This document shows, in pieces, positions 1-12,389 of a stretch of 64,000 nucleotides of DNA. The DNA is taken from assembly GCA_034359265.1 (NCBI GenBank), contig CP136896.1, forward strand, positions 11,253,501 through 11,317,500, given 5' to 3'. Position 1 is the stretch's first letter. Each line of letters starts with the position of its first letter. The notes beneath the pieces were generated by a model, which worked only from the letters and a program-made list of their open reading frames with translations, was not told where the DNA came from and searched no databases. The translations under genes and the position numbers were made by a program. Origin of the DNA: Canna indica. Taxonomy: Eukaryota; Streptophyta; Magnoliopsida; Zingiberales; Cannaceae.

Positions 1-769
1 GACCAAAAACTAACACACGAAACTTGAATAACTAGGAGTTATATATATTAAAACACTCTCTCATGAGTGAGTAGGCGAATAAAAATGGTAAACACATGGA
101 ACTTGAATAAATTGGGATTACATACCTTTTTAATTCGTAGCTTGATAAAGATTCAAATGCATGACCTCCCTCTTAGATACTATCTTATGTTTTTTATCAC
201 TGTTGTGCCATCTAAAAGCTTATGTCATCAGATAAGACATTATCTATTAATTTTGCATTCATTAAAACCTAGCTCCGAGTTTAATTGCAAGCTAAAAAGT
301 TTACAGAATAATAATTGATAGAATACTTAGAAGAACTATCTTGTGAAATAAAATTTAATGCCTTATCTGTAGTTAATAATTTAATATTGTATCTTATGTT
401 ATCGTATGTTTAATGTTTATTTGAACCATGAAAACTGATCAACGAGGTTGAAGCTTCATATCTCTTCTTATCAGTGCATATTGTTCAACAGCATAGCATT
501 TGCACCCATCTCTTCTTTGGTTACTGTGAACAGGTTTTGAATATGGACTAATATAGACATCACTGCACAAGTCAGGGTCTCTCTACAACTTTTGAGGAAA
601 ACTTCCACTACTCTGACTTAGAACACTTTGGTCTCTTTGATTAACATGGTTATTCTAATTTTCTTTCGAACTAAACCAAATCAATTATATGATGTTATTG
701 ATATTTGAATAACCAAGACAATTCTATGATGTCATTGAAACTTTGATTCAAACAACTCATGGTTAAAAG
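1..769. other. AT-rich non-coding stretch at the left edge
   Basis: I see no convincing exon here on either strand. The short open frames have no recognisable domain and no splice context. It lies upstream of the first visible phospholipase D exon, so it may be a large intron of that gene, or flanking DNA if the gene is truncated. Confidence 0.5.
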
Positions 770-879
770 CATAGTTGTCAAAAGCGCACGTAGCGCGCGC
801 TATAGTGCAGTAACGCAGCGCAACAAAAAGCGCGCTACGCTAAAATCCTGCAGTTTTTTTTCTTCCATGTTTTTTTCTT

Positions 880-1075
880 TGGAAGGCCAAGAGTTTTTTT
901 GGAAGGTCAAGGGTTTTTTAGAAGGCCAAATGTTTTTGGAAAGGCCAAGTGTTTTTTGGAGAGGCCAAAGGTGTTTTGGGAAAGCCCAAGATTTTTTGGG
1001 AATGCCAAGAGTTTTCTGGCAGGCTGGCAGGCTGGGTTTTCCACTTTTCCTGGAAGGCCAAGGGTCACTTTTGGA
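880..1075. repeat. Degenerate minisatellite inside the hAT element
   Basis: Around eight imperfect units alternate a GGCCAAG-like core with runs of T, giving short open frames in several phases that I read as artefacts. The array lies in the 5' subterminal part of the hAT element. Confidence 0.6.
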
Positions 1076-1647
1076 AGGTGCAGGTAGCCAAAAAATCAAA
1101 TTACACACAAGCTCTTCCTCCCCACACGTATGCTCTTCAAATTACACACTTTTGGCATCAGTTCCAGCAGCAAGCAGCACGCAGCCTTGCAACCCAAAAT
1201 TCTTCTTCATCTCCCAGGTTATTTTCTACTCTTATTTTTCTTTTTGTCTACTCTTATTTTTTCTTTTTGTTACCAGTTTAACTTTTTACTTTTTTTTCTT
1301 TTATCTACATTTTTGCTCTTTCTCATCTTACTTTTTATTGTCTTTTTCCCTTCTTTTGGCTCTCTTTTTGATCTTGCTAATTGCAGTAGGTGATTTTTTT
1401 TTTGAATACAGAGTTATGAAATGTTTTGTAACTGTTCTCAAATTGCTTTGCTGAAATTTGGTGTTTGTTCTTTGTGAAATTCAAATTCTGATTTATGATT
1501 TCTGAAATTCAAATTGCCTATTCTAAAATTCTGATTTCTGAAATTCTTTGTGAATTTTTTTTGGGTATTTGCTTAATATTTTTGAGAATATTCTTGCTGA
1601 ATATACTCTGAAATTCTTGCTGATTTTGCAACAAGGAAGATTGAAGA

Positions 1648-1863
1648 ATGTCAATTGGTTCATCAAGCAGGGGAAAAAAGGATCCCGAATGGGATCATGG
1701 CACTTTAGTCAATCATGGGAAGGCTACTGATGGTATAAAATGCAACTATTGTGGCAAAGTTACTAAGGGAGGAATTTCTAGGCATAAAGGGATGATGAGA
1801 TTAACCTTGAGGATGAAGATGATGAATAAAGTTGGGGTCTTGGGGAATTTTTTTGAAGATTGA
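1648..1863 (+). pseudogene. BED zinc-finger fragment of a hAT transposase
   Basis: The 71-residue frame starts MSIGSSSRGKKDPEWDHG and contains CNYCGKVTKGGISRHK, which matches the start of the BED-type finger found at the N-terminus of plant hAT transposases (C-x2-C, then the Ser-Arg-His-Lys stretch). The second His is lost because the frame runs into acidic and Met-rich sequence, then stops. No dimerisation domain or catalytic core follows before the right end of the element at 2168. It is a truncated relic of the autonomous transposase and is unlikely to be functional. Confidence 0.75.
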
Positions 1864-2176
1864 AATCTGAATTTTAGGCTTTAAAACTTTGCTTTGCTAA
1901 CTTTTAAACTTATCCTTATGGTTGACTTATGATGCTTTGCTTGGTTTATCTTATGTTATGAACATGGTTTCTTCATCATTTTGAATATTTAGTTGTTATT
2001 GTTTATGATAGTTGGAATCTATTAGTATTTTGGTGTATACATAAAATATATACTTATGTTTTTATTTTGCGCTTTATTTCAATAAAGCGCGCGCTTTGCG
2101 CTGCGCTATGCGCTATAGCTCCAAGGGACCTTTGCGCGTCGCTGCGCTTTGCGCCCCTGACAACTATGGTTAAAAG

Positions 2177-2823
2177 ATTTGGGACACTCATAAGCTCCAT
2201 AGGTGACCACTTAATTTGAAAGCTTCAACAGCTGAAGTTGCTAAGAAAGGTTTCAATATATATGTTGCATTCTTAACACTTATCTCTTGAGTGGGTGGGC
2301 GCATTCGACTATCTCAAGCCTAACATGTGAATTTACTTAAGTGATGGTATATATTTTTAACGTGTATTTGACAAAACTAAATGCAAGACCTCTTGCTCTA
2401 ATACCATGTTAAGTTTGAGCCAACTATTTATTCCAAAAGCTTAAGCCTTTATGAGAGGATCCAATTGATAGATACAATTTGGTTTGTTAAAAGCTTTTAT
2501 TTGGTACAATTTTGATTTGACACTGTTTATTCATACTTTATCTTTAATTTTATATTAATGTTAATATGTCATACTTCTTTTGCTAATCATATTTTCACAA
2601 AAATTGTGGGTGAAAATACAACTTTCCTATTGCATGAAGGGTTTCTAAAGAATGAAAGTGACAAATCTTATACGTTAGTTGATATAAAATAGAGTGAAAA
2701 AGACACCAAAATATCATCTATATGAAGTTGTGCACATACTTACTATAGGAAAGTGAGAGGCATACTTTTACTCATCATATTTTTCTTTTGCAGTAAGTTA
2801 ACTTGTTTTCCCTCTTCATACAG
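2177..2823. other. Non-coding, probable PLD intron
   Basis: This AT-rich stretch ends in a pyrimidine-rich tract and CAG acceptor just before the first PLD exon at 2824. Nothing else is recognisable. Confidence 0.5.
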
Positions 2824-5800
2824 GTGGTGGGAACCCTTTTTACACACCATCAGAAATGTGTATTGGTTGATACACAGGCTTCTGGAAATAAGAGAAAGAT
2901 TACTGCTTTCATAGGTGGTCTTGATCTTTGTGATGGCCGCTATGACACACCAGGACATAGGCTTTTTAGTGATCTGGATACAGTCTATCAGAATGATATC
3001 CATAATCCCACTTTTTCTGTAAGTTTTTTTTTTCTCTTCTTGTTTCTTCTTGTAAAAGTCCTCATGTTTTTTTCTGAAGCAAGATACCAAGTTTCTAGGT
3101 AGACTTAATTTATTAAATAGCACTGTTTGGAATTTCTCAAGTTGGGAAGTTTCACAATTGAAGCATGTCAACATGATTGTCACTTAAATTACCTATAAAT
3201 CCAGCAAGCTACTTGTAAAGGATGTAGATAGACATGCCTGTAGGGCTGTCCAAATTTCAGGTTACACTGAACCGAACCGAAAACCCGAACCGAAATATTC
3301 GGTTCGATTCGGTTTCAACAGTATGAGGTTCGGTTCTTGACTCGAACCGAACCCGAATACTAGATTTCAGTTCGGATTCAGTTTCCGAATTCCGGGAACC
3401 AACCCGAACCGAAAACCGAACTAAATAAATAATAATATTTTTTTTATTTTTTATTACACATTTACACTACACAGTTGGGTTGGAAGATTAGAAAATTAGT
3501 ATAATGTTGGAAAATTTCAGCATTGTAATTAAAATTTCGGTTTTCGGTTAGGAAACCGAACCGAACCGAAATAATTCGGTTTGGGTCTATTCGGTTTTTG
3601 TTGAATTCGGTTCGGGTTCGGGTTGAAATTCCAAAAAAGAAAAAAATTCGGTTTTGTATATTTCGGTTCGGTTCGATTCGAGTTGAACCGAATGGACAGT
3701 CCCTACATGCCTGTCTCAATACCTATACTTAGAGATTGAACAGGTTTTCTATAACTCTTGATAAAATTGGAGAATTCCCACACAGGATTGGCAGCCCCCA
3801 TACTACCAATATATAGTTATTCCTTTTGCATATAGGTACATAGAGAAATGATATATACAATTAGGTCCTTAACACTCCCCCTCAAGTTGGAGCAAATATG
3901 TCATGTAAGCCCAACTTGTTACAAATGTAAAAATATTGTAGGACCTCTTAAAGATTTAGTTAGCATATCGGCTAACTGTTCATTTGAACTCTATCAGCTT
4001 CTTCTTTTGTATTTTCTGTTTGAATAGGCAGGAAATGAAGATCCACCCAACACAATTAAGCCATAGTGCCATACTACAATACACTGCTCTATTTATATGT
4101 AATACCAGGTACTAAAACTTTGAGTAACTTCATCAGCTTTTTATGTATTCTTATCTTGTTTAGGCAGGAACAAAATGTCCAAGACAACCATGGCATGATC
4201 TGCATTGCAAAATTGAAGGTCCTGCTGCTTATGATATTCTGAAGAATTTTGAGCAGCGTTGGAGCAAGGCAATGAAATGGCGGGATCTTGGAGTACTTTT
4301 AAGAAAAGGGTCAAAACGGAGCGATGATGCACTAATAAAACTTGAACGGATATCATGGATACTTAGTCCTTCAAATTCTGTTTCAGAGGATCATCCATCC
4401 CTATGGGTTTCTAAGGAAGAAGATTATGAAAACTGGCATGTTCAGGTTGTATATCATTTATTAGCTGGTAAATACCCAAGCATGGTTTAAAATCTCGGTA
4501 CCGTACCGTACCGTACCGACACACGATACGGTCCGGTACGGAAATTGCATACCGGTGTTTTTTTTTTTAAGAAATAACTTCAAATCTCCAATAACCATAT
4601 AATTGATGAAGAAATGCTTAAAATCAATATTCAAATGTCAAATACATGAATACAATGTTTAAAAGCCATTTGGTATTATATTAGGGTTTTTCACGGATAC
4701 AAGAGAATCATTACATTAGAATTAATATAGGGCACTACGTCTTATGTTGCGCTACGCAGAGTCTTCGGCGGTCCCTTTGGGTTGTGGGCCTGTGTCGCCC
4801 TATATTAATTCTAATGTAATGATTCTCTTGTATATGTGAAAAACCTATCAAACAGTACCCAATGGGGGCTTTATATAGCCCCCAAAACAACCCAAACCCG
4901 GCCCCAAACGACTCTATAGCTGTTTGGGGTCACTGTTGATCATACCGGGCGGTATACCGCCCGGTATGCATGTAATACCGCCCAAACCGGGCAGTATTAT
5001 TCCGAAACATGTAATGCCAACGGCCAACGGCATTACCGCTTGATACCGCCCGGTATCACCCATACCGGGCAGTACGAGCCATATACCGTCCGGTATACAC
5101 AATATACCCGGTTTTTTCAAATACCGGGTATATCGAATATCGGAAACCTGAAAAACCGGTAAATACCGGGCTTACCGTACCGTTTCGGGCGAAATTTTAA
5201 ACCATGTACCCAAGTTCAGTTGAATGATTCTTACTAAAACTCTTTACTTTGTATAACATTGCAGATCTTTCGATCTATAGACTCTGGATCAGTAAAGGGC
5301 TTTCCGAGCAATGTTCATGAAGCTCGGAAAATGGTCAGTCTTTTTCCTTGACGGATATACTAGTTTCTACCAAATACCTATTGGTCCTCAGTCATTATTG
5401 AATAGTGGAAAACAATTTAGAATATACTTAGATCTTGAGGAAAATCATTTGAATACTTGTTTTGTACAATATGCAGAAAAAAATTTTATATGAGATTTAG
5501 TACTTTTTTGCCTTATATACTTCTTATCATGGAGTATTGCAGAATCTTGTTTGTCGAAAGAATCTGGTAATTGATAAGAGCATCCACACAGCATATGTAA
5601 AGGCAATCAGATCTGCGCAACATTTCATATATATCGAAAACCAGTATTTCATTGGTTCTTCATATGCTTGGCCAAATTATAAAAACTCAGGTTTGCTAAA
5701 ACCCTCATTCTTATGATTCTGCAACATCTATATCTTTCTGCCTCAATTTTCAGTAAGCAGATTATGTAAGTTTTTGTTGTCTATGCCAGAAATCCTTATC

Positions 5801-8800
5801 TGCAACTATAAAGAACAAGATAAAAACAGATAACAAATTGATCTAAACTACAAAATCTGTTGACCATGGTATAGTTATCCATAATGAAATTAAACTATTA
5901 AATGCTGAATTCTTCATTGGATATACTACATAATTGGGAAAAAATATGTGAATCACCATCTGCCTTTTTTGTCGTTGTTGGTTAAATGTCTCGAATTCTG
6001 TCTCCTTGCCGACCTTCATGTATGCCCAATCTCAAATCAAAATTTGAAGTATACATTTTGATAGAAAACTTATGAGGGTTAATGAACTTCATGGAAGTCC
6101 TTGTCTACGAGAGAAGAAGCAATCTCTATATGTTGAAGGCTTACATAACCCAAAAGTCAAGACCTAGTTGTATTGGGTTTTCGGTAAGGGTTAAAAAGGA
6201 ACCACTGTAACCTCTATCATACCATCAGAACCCCCACCAACAGTTTCTCCAAGTCTTAGAGAGTATCAACCACCCAACAATTATATATTTTTCTAAATCA
6301 ATTTATATACTTTTGCTAAATCAATTTAGAATGGAGTACTCTAAAAACCAACCTAATATTAACCAATATTAATGATGGCGATAGGATACATGAAAATAAC
6401 ATGCTCTTGTTTGAATATGCTTTTGTAATCAATCAAACATTACATTATGTTGTTATGTACATCATTTTTTGCATCATAATATATCACACAACTGTTCATC
6501 AATAACATAACAAAATAATTACCAGATTAAATTAACAGATTTATTTGCATTGTACTTCTTTTACCTTCTTCTATGTCTTGTACCATAGTTTTCTGAAAAC
6601 CACTTCGGGAACTGATCTCTGTAAAGACCAATTGTACCAACCCTAACTAATTGTAACACTATGGTTTTGATGATTTTCTCTGAGTCAAAATCAACATGTC
6701 GTTGCATTTTTAGTTTGATGATTTATATTAAGTGGCGCTAAAGTAGCATCTCTAAAATAAACTGTAAATTTATTTTTCAGATATTCTGTTTCTTATGTGA
6801 TTCCTACATTCACATTTTCACCTATGGTTAGCCTTGTAAGCACCACCAGCTTTTGTCCAATAGCATTTTACAATCCTTATGAAAGTTTTTGTATAAACTA
6901 TGCATGTTCATACAGAATCTTAAGTTAATTTTGTTGGTATCCACAGGAGCTGATAACTTGATACCAATGGAGTTAGCCCTGAAAGTTGCCAGTAAAATTA
7001 GAGCTAATGAACGCTTTGCAGTTTATGTGGTTATACCCATGTGGCCTGAAGGAGATCCAAATTCTGGCCCTGTACAAGAAATTCTTTATTGGCAGGTATT
7101 ATCTTAATTATAAATGTACTATTGAAATGATTCAAATTATTGATGATGATGGCTTAGAAGCATCATTTAGGAAAAAAATACTTCTATACCAATTTTGATA
7201 TTGAAAGTGCTTTGAAGGTATCTTATTGCTGATGAACACACTCCTGGTTTACTAAAGAAGAAGAGCTTTAGACAAAAGTAGTGATCTATATTGATGACCT
7301 TGCCCAAAGACTTAAGTAAAATATAATTTCTCCTACGACCTGTAGCTCGTTCCGCATTTTCTGTTTTCTATTTGTAATGTTTTTGAGAGAGTCACTCCAT
7401 GCAGTCATAAGAAATTATTAATACAAAATGGCATTTTCTCCCTATATATTTCTATGTTTTTAAATGTCATTATATTCAGTGTAGACCAAATAATTATGCA
7501 TAAAACAAAGGCATGAATTAACTTTCTACTTTTTATTTTGTTTAACTATGTACTTCCTAGAAAGCATACGTCAAATAACTAATGTGCCCTCTATTTATAA
7601 CTATTATAATCATATCATATTAATACAATATAATTTTATAATTAATAATATCAAAATACTATAAATACTTAATTATAATTAATAATATTATTATATTATA
7701 TTATAGAGGGGAAGTGAGTCTAGGTGGCGTAGTATTGCCTAAGTGTAGCCATTTTAAATATGTAGGCTACATTTTCCAAAATGATGGGATAATAGATGAA
7801 GATGTAACCCATAGAACAAAAGCACAATGGTTGAAATGTAGAAGTGCCATAGGCGTGCTACGTGATAAGAAGATACTTAACAAAGTGAAGGGAAAGAACT
7901 GCGGTTAGACCAGCCCTGTTATACAAGAACGAGTGTTGGGCAACTAAAGTTCAACATATATAAATAGGTTGAATGTGGCAGAAATGTGGATGCTAAGGTG
8001 GATGAGTAGTCATACAAGATTGGACAAGATTAGAAATGAATACATCCGACAAATGGTTCATATAGCACATACTGAAGACAAATAAAGAGAAGGTCGTTTA
8101 AGATGGTTTGGACATGTGCTAAGGAGACCCCAGGCGCGGCGGTTCGAAAATGTGATAGTTTAGTAGTAGAAGGCAGGAAGAATGGTAGAGGTAGGCTTCG
8201 GATCACGTGGAGAGAAATGATCTACCGTTACTAGATATTGAGGCGGATCTATCTTTGGACATAAGGATCTCGAGACAAAGAATCCATATAGTCGACCCCA
8301 TCTAGCATGGGATTAAGGCTTAGACGCTTAGTTCTTGTTGTATGTATTATAAAAAAACCCATGAGTAGTGTATTTTTACATCCCAAAAAACACAAGAAGT
8401 ACAACTTATATGGGGTTGGCTAAGCCACTTCCAGCATTTTGTGGGAAGTGCAACTTCTTGAGGAAGTAGAACTTCTTCCATTTTTCCCCCCATTTTCTAT
8501 TAATCAAACAAGGGAGAAAAGTTCTACTTCCTAGTAGAACTTCCCACACAACTTGCTATCAACCAAACAAGACCTAAATCAATCATAGTGCATTACAATT
8601 AAGTTGAAAGGAAGAAGAGTGAAATAGTTTGTGCATTACTAAAATAAATGACTATCATATTCATACACATCTAAGCCTTAGAAAGGAGCAAGAAACAAGA
8701 ATATAGCTTATGATGTCAACCTGAGTGCGAATATATAAATATTGAGAGAATGTGATTGTTCATTTATGTTGATTGCATGACATCATCTTCCAAGATGTTG

Positions 8801-11663
8801 ACTTGATGCTTCGTGCATTTAATCTATTGGAGAATTCATAATGATCTATTAGTAGAATTAAATGTGGACATTTATAATTCTTGCAGGGCCAGACAATACA
8901 GGTGATGTATGATATTGTGGCAAAGGAGCTTAAATCCATGAACATTAAAAATGCACATCCACAAGATTACCTCAATTTCTTTTGTCTCGGCAACCGTGAA
9001 GAAGCTGTGAAGGACAATTTGCAACAAAATGGCCCATCACTAGAAAAAAGTTCAGCGGTAATATATCTGTGATATAATCTAAAACTATTTTCTTCACTTA
9101 TTTTTCTTTTTGGAAATATTGCGATGATTTGTTTTCTACAGCAAAAACATTCTTGTTGTGGAACATGTGCATGGCCTTACTTGGCCAGCAAGGCACATGC
9201 CATCCATGCCTTGTTGTGCCTAGTCATACACCCATTGACTGGATGAGTTGCCGGCATTCTTTTATGAGCATGGACCACATGGTATTAGCATGTGACTCTG
9301 CCTTGCAAGTCTCTGGAAATCTTTCCCCCTCTTTCTTTTCCTCTTCGGGTACACCGCAAAGATCATTTCCAGCTCAGGCATTCTTCACCCAACACTCACT
9401 GCCCATCTTGATTAACTTGAGAAAAATGAGAGTATCAAATTTAAAAATCTCTGTATGTCATTTTTTGATGGGAATAAACTAGATATATACCTTTCTCCAT
9501 ATTTTGGCTAAGATCAGGAATAACGGAGATATTGCCTAACAGGATTCCCAGTATATCTTTATTTAAAAATCTAGTGCTTCAGTTTTAAAGGTTAGAGATG
9601 TAAGCAACATAAATCTTTTCTAGGTTTATCTTTCCATAACTTTGGCCGAATCCTTAAGTGGATAATCAACATAATGAAGACAAATCTTAATTTATGTCTG
9701 CAAGAGATATTTCTTTAATATTTTGGCCATGGAGCTACTTATAAAACAGTTTTGAGATTGATAATAAAGTTCATCAAGAAAGTAATAACATTAAAGAATA
9801 TCTATCACTTTATGTCAGTATAGAATACAGATGCAACTTTGAATCATTATTACTAGTAGTATGAAAAGTGTGATTAAATTTCCTCTAAGGTTAAACATTT
9901 TATTAACTGCTTTTATGCAACCAATGGCTTATGAATTGCCAAATCTGATTATTTTGAGGAATAAATTTCTGTTTGGAATATAAAAGTGATTATTGATCAT
10001 GCAAACAGTGCATCCTAAAACATTTGACTAGTGATTTGTTTTCTGGCCAGTGATTGAAATATTCTACAAACTAAAGTATAATTGTGAAAGGAGAAAACCC
10101 TGAACACTAACATAACCCCGTGGGGTACAATATAAGGAACAATATAGTAAACTTACACTGATAATACTCTCAACAGTAATTTTAGCTCGTTTATATTTTC
10201 TCCATTAGTTTCCTTCAACAGCATGTTCACTTGAATGTTTCTTCCAAAGCTGTCACCATTCTTTTGAGTTTTGACTGTGTGACAAGATGCAATTTCACAA
10301 AAGATCAAATCTCAACATTGTATTTGTTCAATGTTCAAGTAGTTTGTATAACTTAAGTTCATTATTGTTTTGTTGATGGTGTTCTCAGCTATAATTCCAG
10401 TAGTTCCTATAACTCGCATGAAATTATTGCATTTGGCAAGAATCTTTTATTCTTCTCATATGCTGCTGCATTGCTTAATATTTTTTTACCCTTGTGAAAG
10501 ACATTATCATTAGGGTTTAACATAATGGGACGAGTATGTAGCTTGTCAAACTCTGTATATTTGCCATGGAAAATAAAAAATAATTTATTATTTTTTTATT
10601 AGAACTCCTATGCTTTGTCAGATAATATGTAACTTTTCATCTCTAATATGCTCAGAATCTATCACAAAAGTTCCGGCGGTTCATGATATATGTTCATGCA
10701 AAAGGGATGATTGTGGATGATGAGTATGTGATTGTTGGTTCAGCCAATATTAACCAAAGATCTATGTCTGGTTCAAGAGATACTGAAATAGCCATGGGAG
10801 CCTATCAGCCTCATCATACTTGGGCTAAGCATAAAAAACATCCACGTGGTCAGGTTAGCACCGTTCATCAACTTCTCATTTCCTTTACTGGTTCATATAT
10901 TTCAACATTTGAAATCTAAGAAAATAAGATTATGCATCAAATGTATATACTGATAGCTAGTTAATTGGAAATTTCTGCATGTGCCGAAGTTTGATATCTT
11001 TGGCATGTAGAACTATGATCCTTTTTCCTGCTGATTGGAGATAGGAATGTTTGGATAGAAGATCAAGATTTATTCACCTAGGTTCTGAGTGTTTTATTGG
11101 AAGATATATGAACTGCTTGAGTGTGTCTGGTCATCAGTCTAGTACAATATTAAATGTTACTAATCCTTGTTGCTCTTGACTTGCTTGAGTTCATTTCTTG
11201 CATTTGCGAGTTTCAATGGTACCACTGTATTGTATCTGGTGTTTATTAGAACTCAAGCACACAATATAGCATTCTCCTCTCTCTAGAAGAAGTGAACTTT
11301 GTTGAAATAATATTGTATTATCCTAATTCCTAAGCGCATTATGTATAAAGGATATTTGAATTCCTCCAGGTGTATGGATATAGGACGTCATTGTGGACAG
11401 AGCATCTGGGTATGCTAGATGACCGGTTCGAAGAACCCAATAGTTTGGAGTGTGTCCGATTTGTAAATAAGATAGCGGAAGATAACTGGTCAAGATACAC
11501 TGCAGAAGAAGTGGTGCAGTTAACCGGTCACATGCTCAAATACCCTATCAAGGTGGAAGCTGACGGTAAGGTTACGAACCTACCCAACCAAGAAAGTTTT
11601 CCTGATGTTGGTGGCAAGATTTTAGGATCGCCATATTCTCTTCCTGATACACTAACCATGTAA
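2824..11663 (+). CDS. PLDdelta: Phospholipase D delta, C-terminal part (eight exons, 5' end missing)
   Basis: PLD hydrolyses membrane phospholipids to phosphatidic acid; delta forms are plasma-membrane and microtubule associated in plants. Exons read from the sequence: 2824-3018, 4164-4445, 5265-5333, 5543-5690, 6947-7095, 8887-9057, 10656-10853 and 11370-11663. All join in frame with GT-AG introns and encode about 501 residues plus TAA. The first exon has HKD motif 1 (HHQKCVLVD) and then [15 protein letters not shown]. Exon 4 has IYIENQYF. Exon 7 has HKD motif 2 ([12 protein letters not shown]) with GSANINQRS. The end is [10 protein letters not shown]...LPDTLTM. The wording matches delta best among plant PLDs. 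The N-terminal C2 domain and roughly 350 residues are not visible upstream, so the gene either starts left of the window or is 5' truncated. No frameshift is seen in the visible exons. Confidence 0.93.
3241..3705. mobile_element. hAT-type MITE rich in CGGTTCGG/CCGAACCG
   Basis: The terminal inverted repeats are TAGGGCTGTCCA at the left and its near-complement ending GGACAGTCCCTA at the right. The exact 8-bp duplication CATGCCTG is at 3233-3240 and 3706-3713. Both arms consist largely of CCGAACCG on the left and CGGTTCGG on the right, so the element can fold into a long hairpin. It is inserted in the first visible PLD intron. No coding capacity. Confidence 0.9.
3855..4010 (-). mobile_element. 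Ty1/copia 3'-end fragment
   Basis: On the - strand the sequence reads [12 protein letters not shown], the usual end of a copia RNase H domain, followed by the typical purine-rich tract complementary to ACTCCCCCTCAAGTTGGAG on the + strand. It is a small relic inside a PLD intron, with no ends that I can define. Confidence 0.6.
4481..5206 (+). mobile_element. hAT-type element, CATGGTTTAAAAT family, copy 1
   Basis: The ends are inverted CATGGTTTAAAAT. The exact 8-bp duplication TACCCAAG is at 4473-4480 and 5207-5214. Subterminal regions are dense in GGTACCG, CCGGTA and GGGCGGTAT words. An inner inverted repeat (arms about 4681-4733 and 4797-4848) forms a second palindrome. It is inserted in a PLD intron between exons ending 4445 and starting 5265. 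A reversed copy of the same family is at 41778-42608. Confidence 0.9.
4681..4848. repeat. Inner palindrome of the hAT family
   Basis: Arms of about 50 bp, starting TTAGGGTTTTTCACGG on the left and ending GTGAAAAACCT on the right, are nearly perfect inverted copies around a GC-rich loop. The same palindrome, with a different loop, occurs in the copy near 42200-42375. It is therefore part of the family, perhaps an older nested insertion. Confidence 0.7.
5691..6946. other. PLD intron, no recognised content
   Basis: AT-rich intron between exons 4 and 5 of the phospholipase D gene. I see no gene or clear transposon ends in it. Confidence 0.6.
7709..8345 (+). pseudogene. LINE reverse-transcriptase C-terminal relic
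   Basis: The first frame reads [25 protein letters not shown] and on to [16 protein letters not shown], which matches the region after the catalytic core in plant non-LTR retrotransposon reverse transcriptases. After frame breaks it continues with [21 protein letters not shown] and [14 protein letters not shown], also family hallmarks, and then a degraded tail and A-rich end near 8345. Several stops and frameshifts make it dead. It is in the PLD intron between exons 5 and 6, in the same orientation as the host gene. Confidence 0.85.
8400..8577. mobile_element. Tourist-like MITE fragment
   Basis: The segment shares GAAGTGCAACTTC-type words with the element at 12390-13072 and ends CAACCAAACAAGACC followed by TAA, like a PIF/Harbinger terminal repeat. 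The left end is not recognisable, so this is a partial copy in the PLD intron. Confidence 0.45.
9058..10655. other. PLD intron, no recognised content
   Basis: Intron between exons 6 and 7. An open frame of 117 codons at 9129-9482 has no recognisable domain and no splice context, so I do not call it a gene. Confidence 0.55.
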
Positions 11664-11833
11664 TATATTTCAGCATCTTTACATTTAGTTTGTGCACAAA
11701 TTTCCTGTAAGAGTGTATTTATTATTTGAAAGCATTGTGCGAGTAAAGAAGGTTGGAGGGTTGGGGCTGTAAACTGTACAAATGTGTTCATCCTTTGTAC
11801 TGTATCATTAAGGTCCATCTTTTTCTGAATAAA
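11664..11833 (+). terminator. PLD 3' UTR with AATAAA signal
   Basis: The sequence after the TAA stop contains a canonical AATAAA at 11828-11833, about 165 bases downstream of the stop, a reasonable plant 3' UTR length. The cleavage site itself cannot be read from sequence. Confidence 0.5.
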
Positions 11834-12389
11834 ATTGGCCATGGAATGATGCTGATATATTGCAGAATTGTGCACTATTTGGTTAAAATTAATGATACCT
11901 TTCTTACAATTATTTGCATATACCTTTCTTACAATTATTTGCATATGCATCATTTGATGAGGGTCTCAGATATACTTCAATTTTTATTTTTGATACTTTG
12001 GTAAATTACTTCACTCGCTTGTGGTTTTTTGGTATCATTTTGTCCATCTGCGATTCAATATTTATCATCCGGATAGCACGTGCCATTGATTTATTGGTCC
12101 ATATGTACCAAGTTAATTCCAACCCTAGCAATGTAAAAGGAAAACAAAAGAAGGGCAAAAAGATTTTTTTTTATAAATTCTTAAAATAATAAAATAGTAA
12201 CTATAATCTTGTCTTGATTATTTGTTTTCTTTCTAAAGCCCATCGTATCTACGGACTCTAAGTCAATAAAATTATATGCAAATTGTTCCTCTTTTCTCTC
12301 TATATATAATTGTTTTTGCAAATAAATTGCGTATATGGTTGATTTCATGGACATAAACTAAATATTCATAACTGTGCATGATTGATTTA

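Larger units (their letters stand above)
770..2168 (+). mobile_element. hAT-type DNA transposon, internally deleted
   Basis: The ends are inverted copies of CATAGTTGTCA. An exact 8-bp target-site duplication, GTTAAAAG, flanks it at 762-769 and 2169-2176, the length hAT elements make. Both termini are rich in GCGC and AGCGC words, typical of subterminal transposase-binding repeats. Positions 880-1075 hold a degenerate array of about 20-25-bp units built on GGCCAAG plus a T run. The only coding remnant is a BED-type zinc finger at 1648-1863. The element is too short to encode a full hAT transposase (about 700 residues), so it is non-autonomous. It lies upstream of the first visible PLD exon. 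Confidence 0.9.

Noticed and set aside
759..1454. Open frame of 231 codons at the left of the hAT element
   Set aside because: It runs from the TSD through the terminal repeat and minisatellite; the protein is Phe/Trp-rich low complexity.
4914..5120. Reverse frames made of PGG and IPPG repeats in the GGTACCG hAT elements
   Set aside because: They are translations of short subterminal repeats (also seen at 41833-42117), not proteins.
9129..9482. 117-codon frame in a PLD intron
   Set aside because: No recognised motif, no splice support, and it lies in the intron of a well-defined gene.
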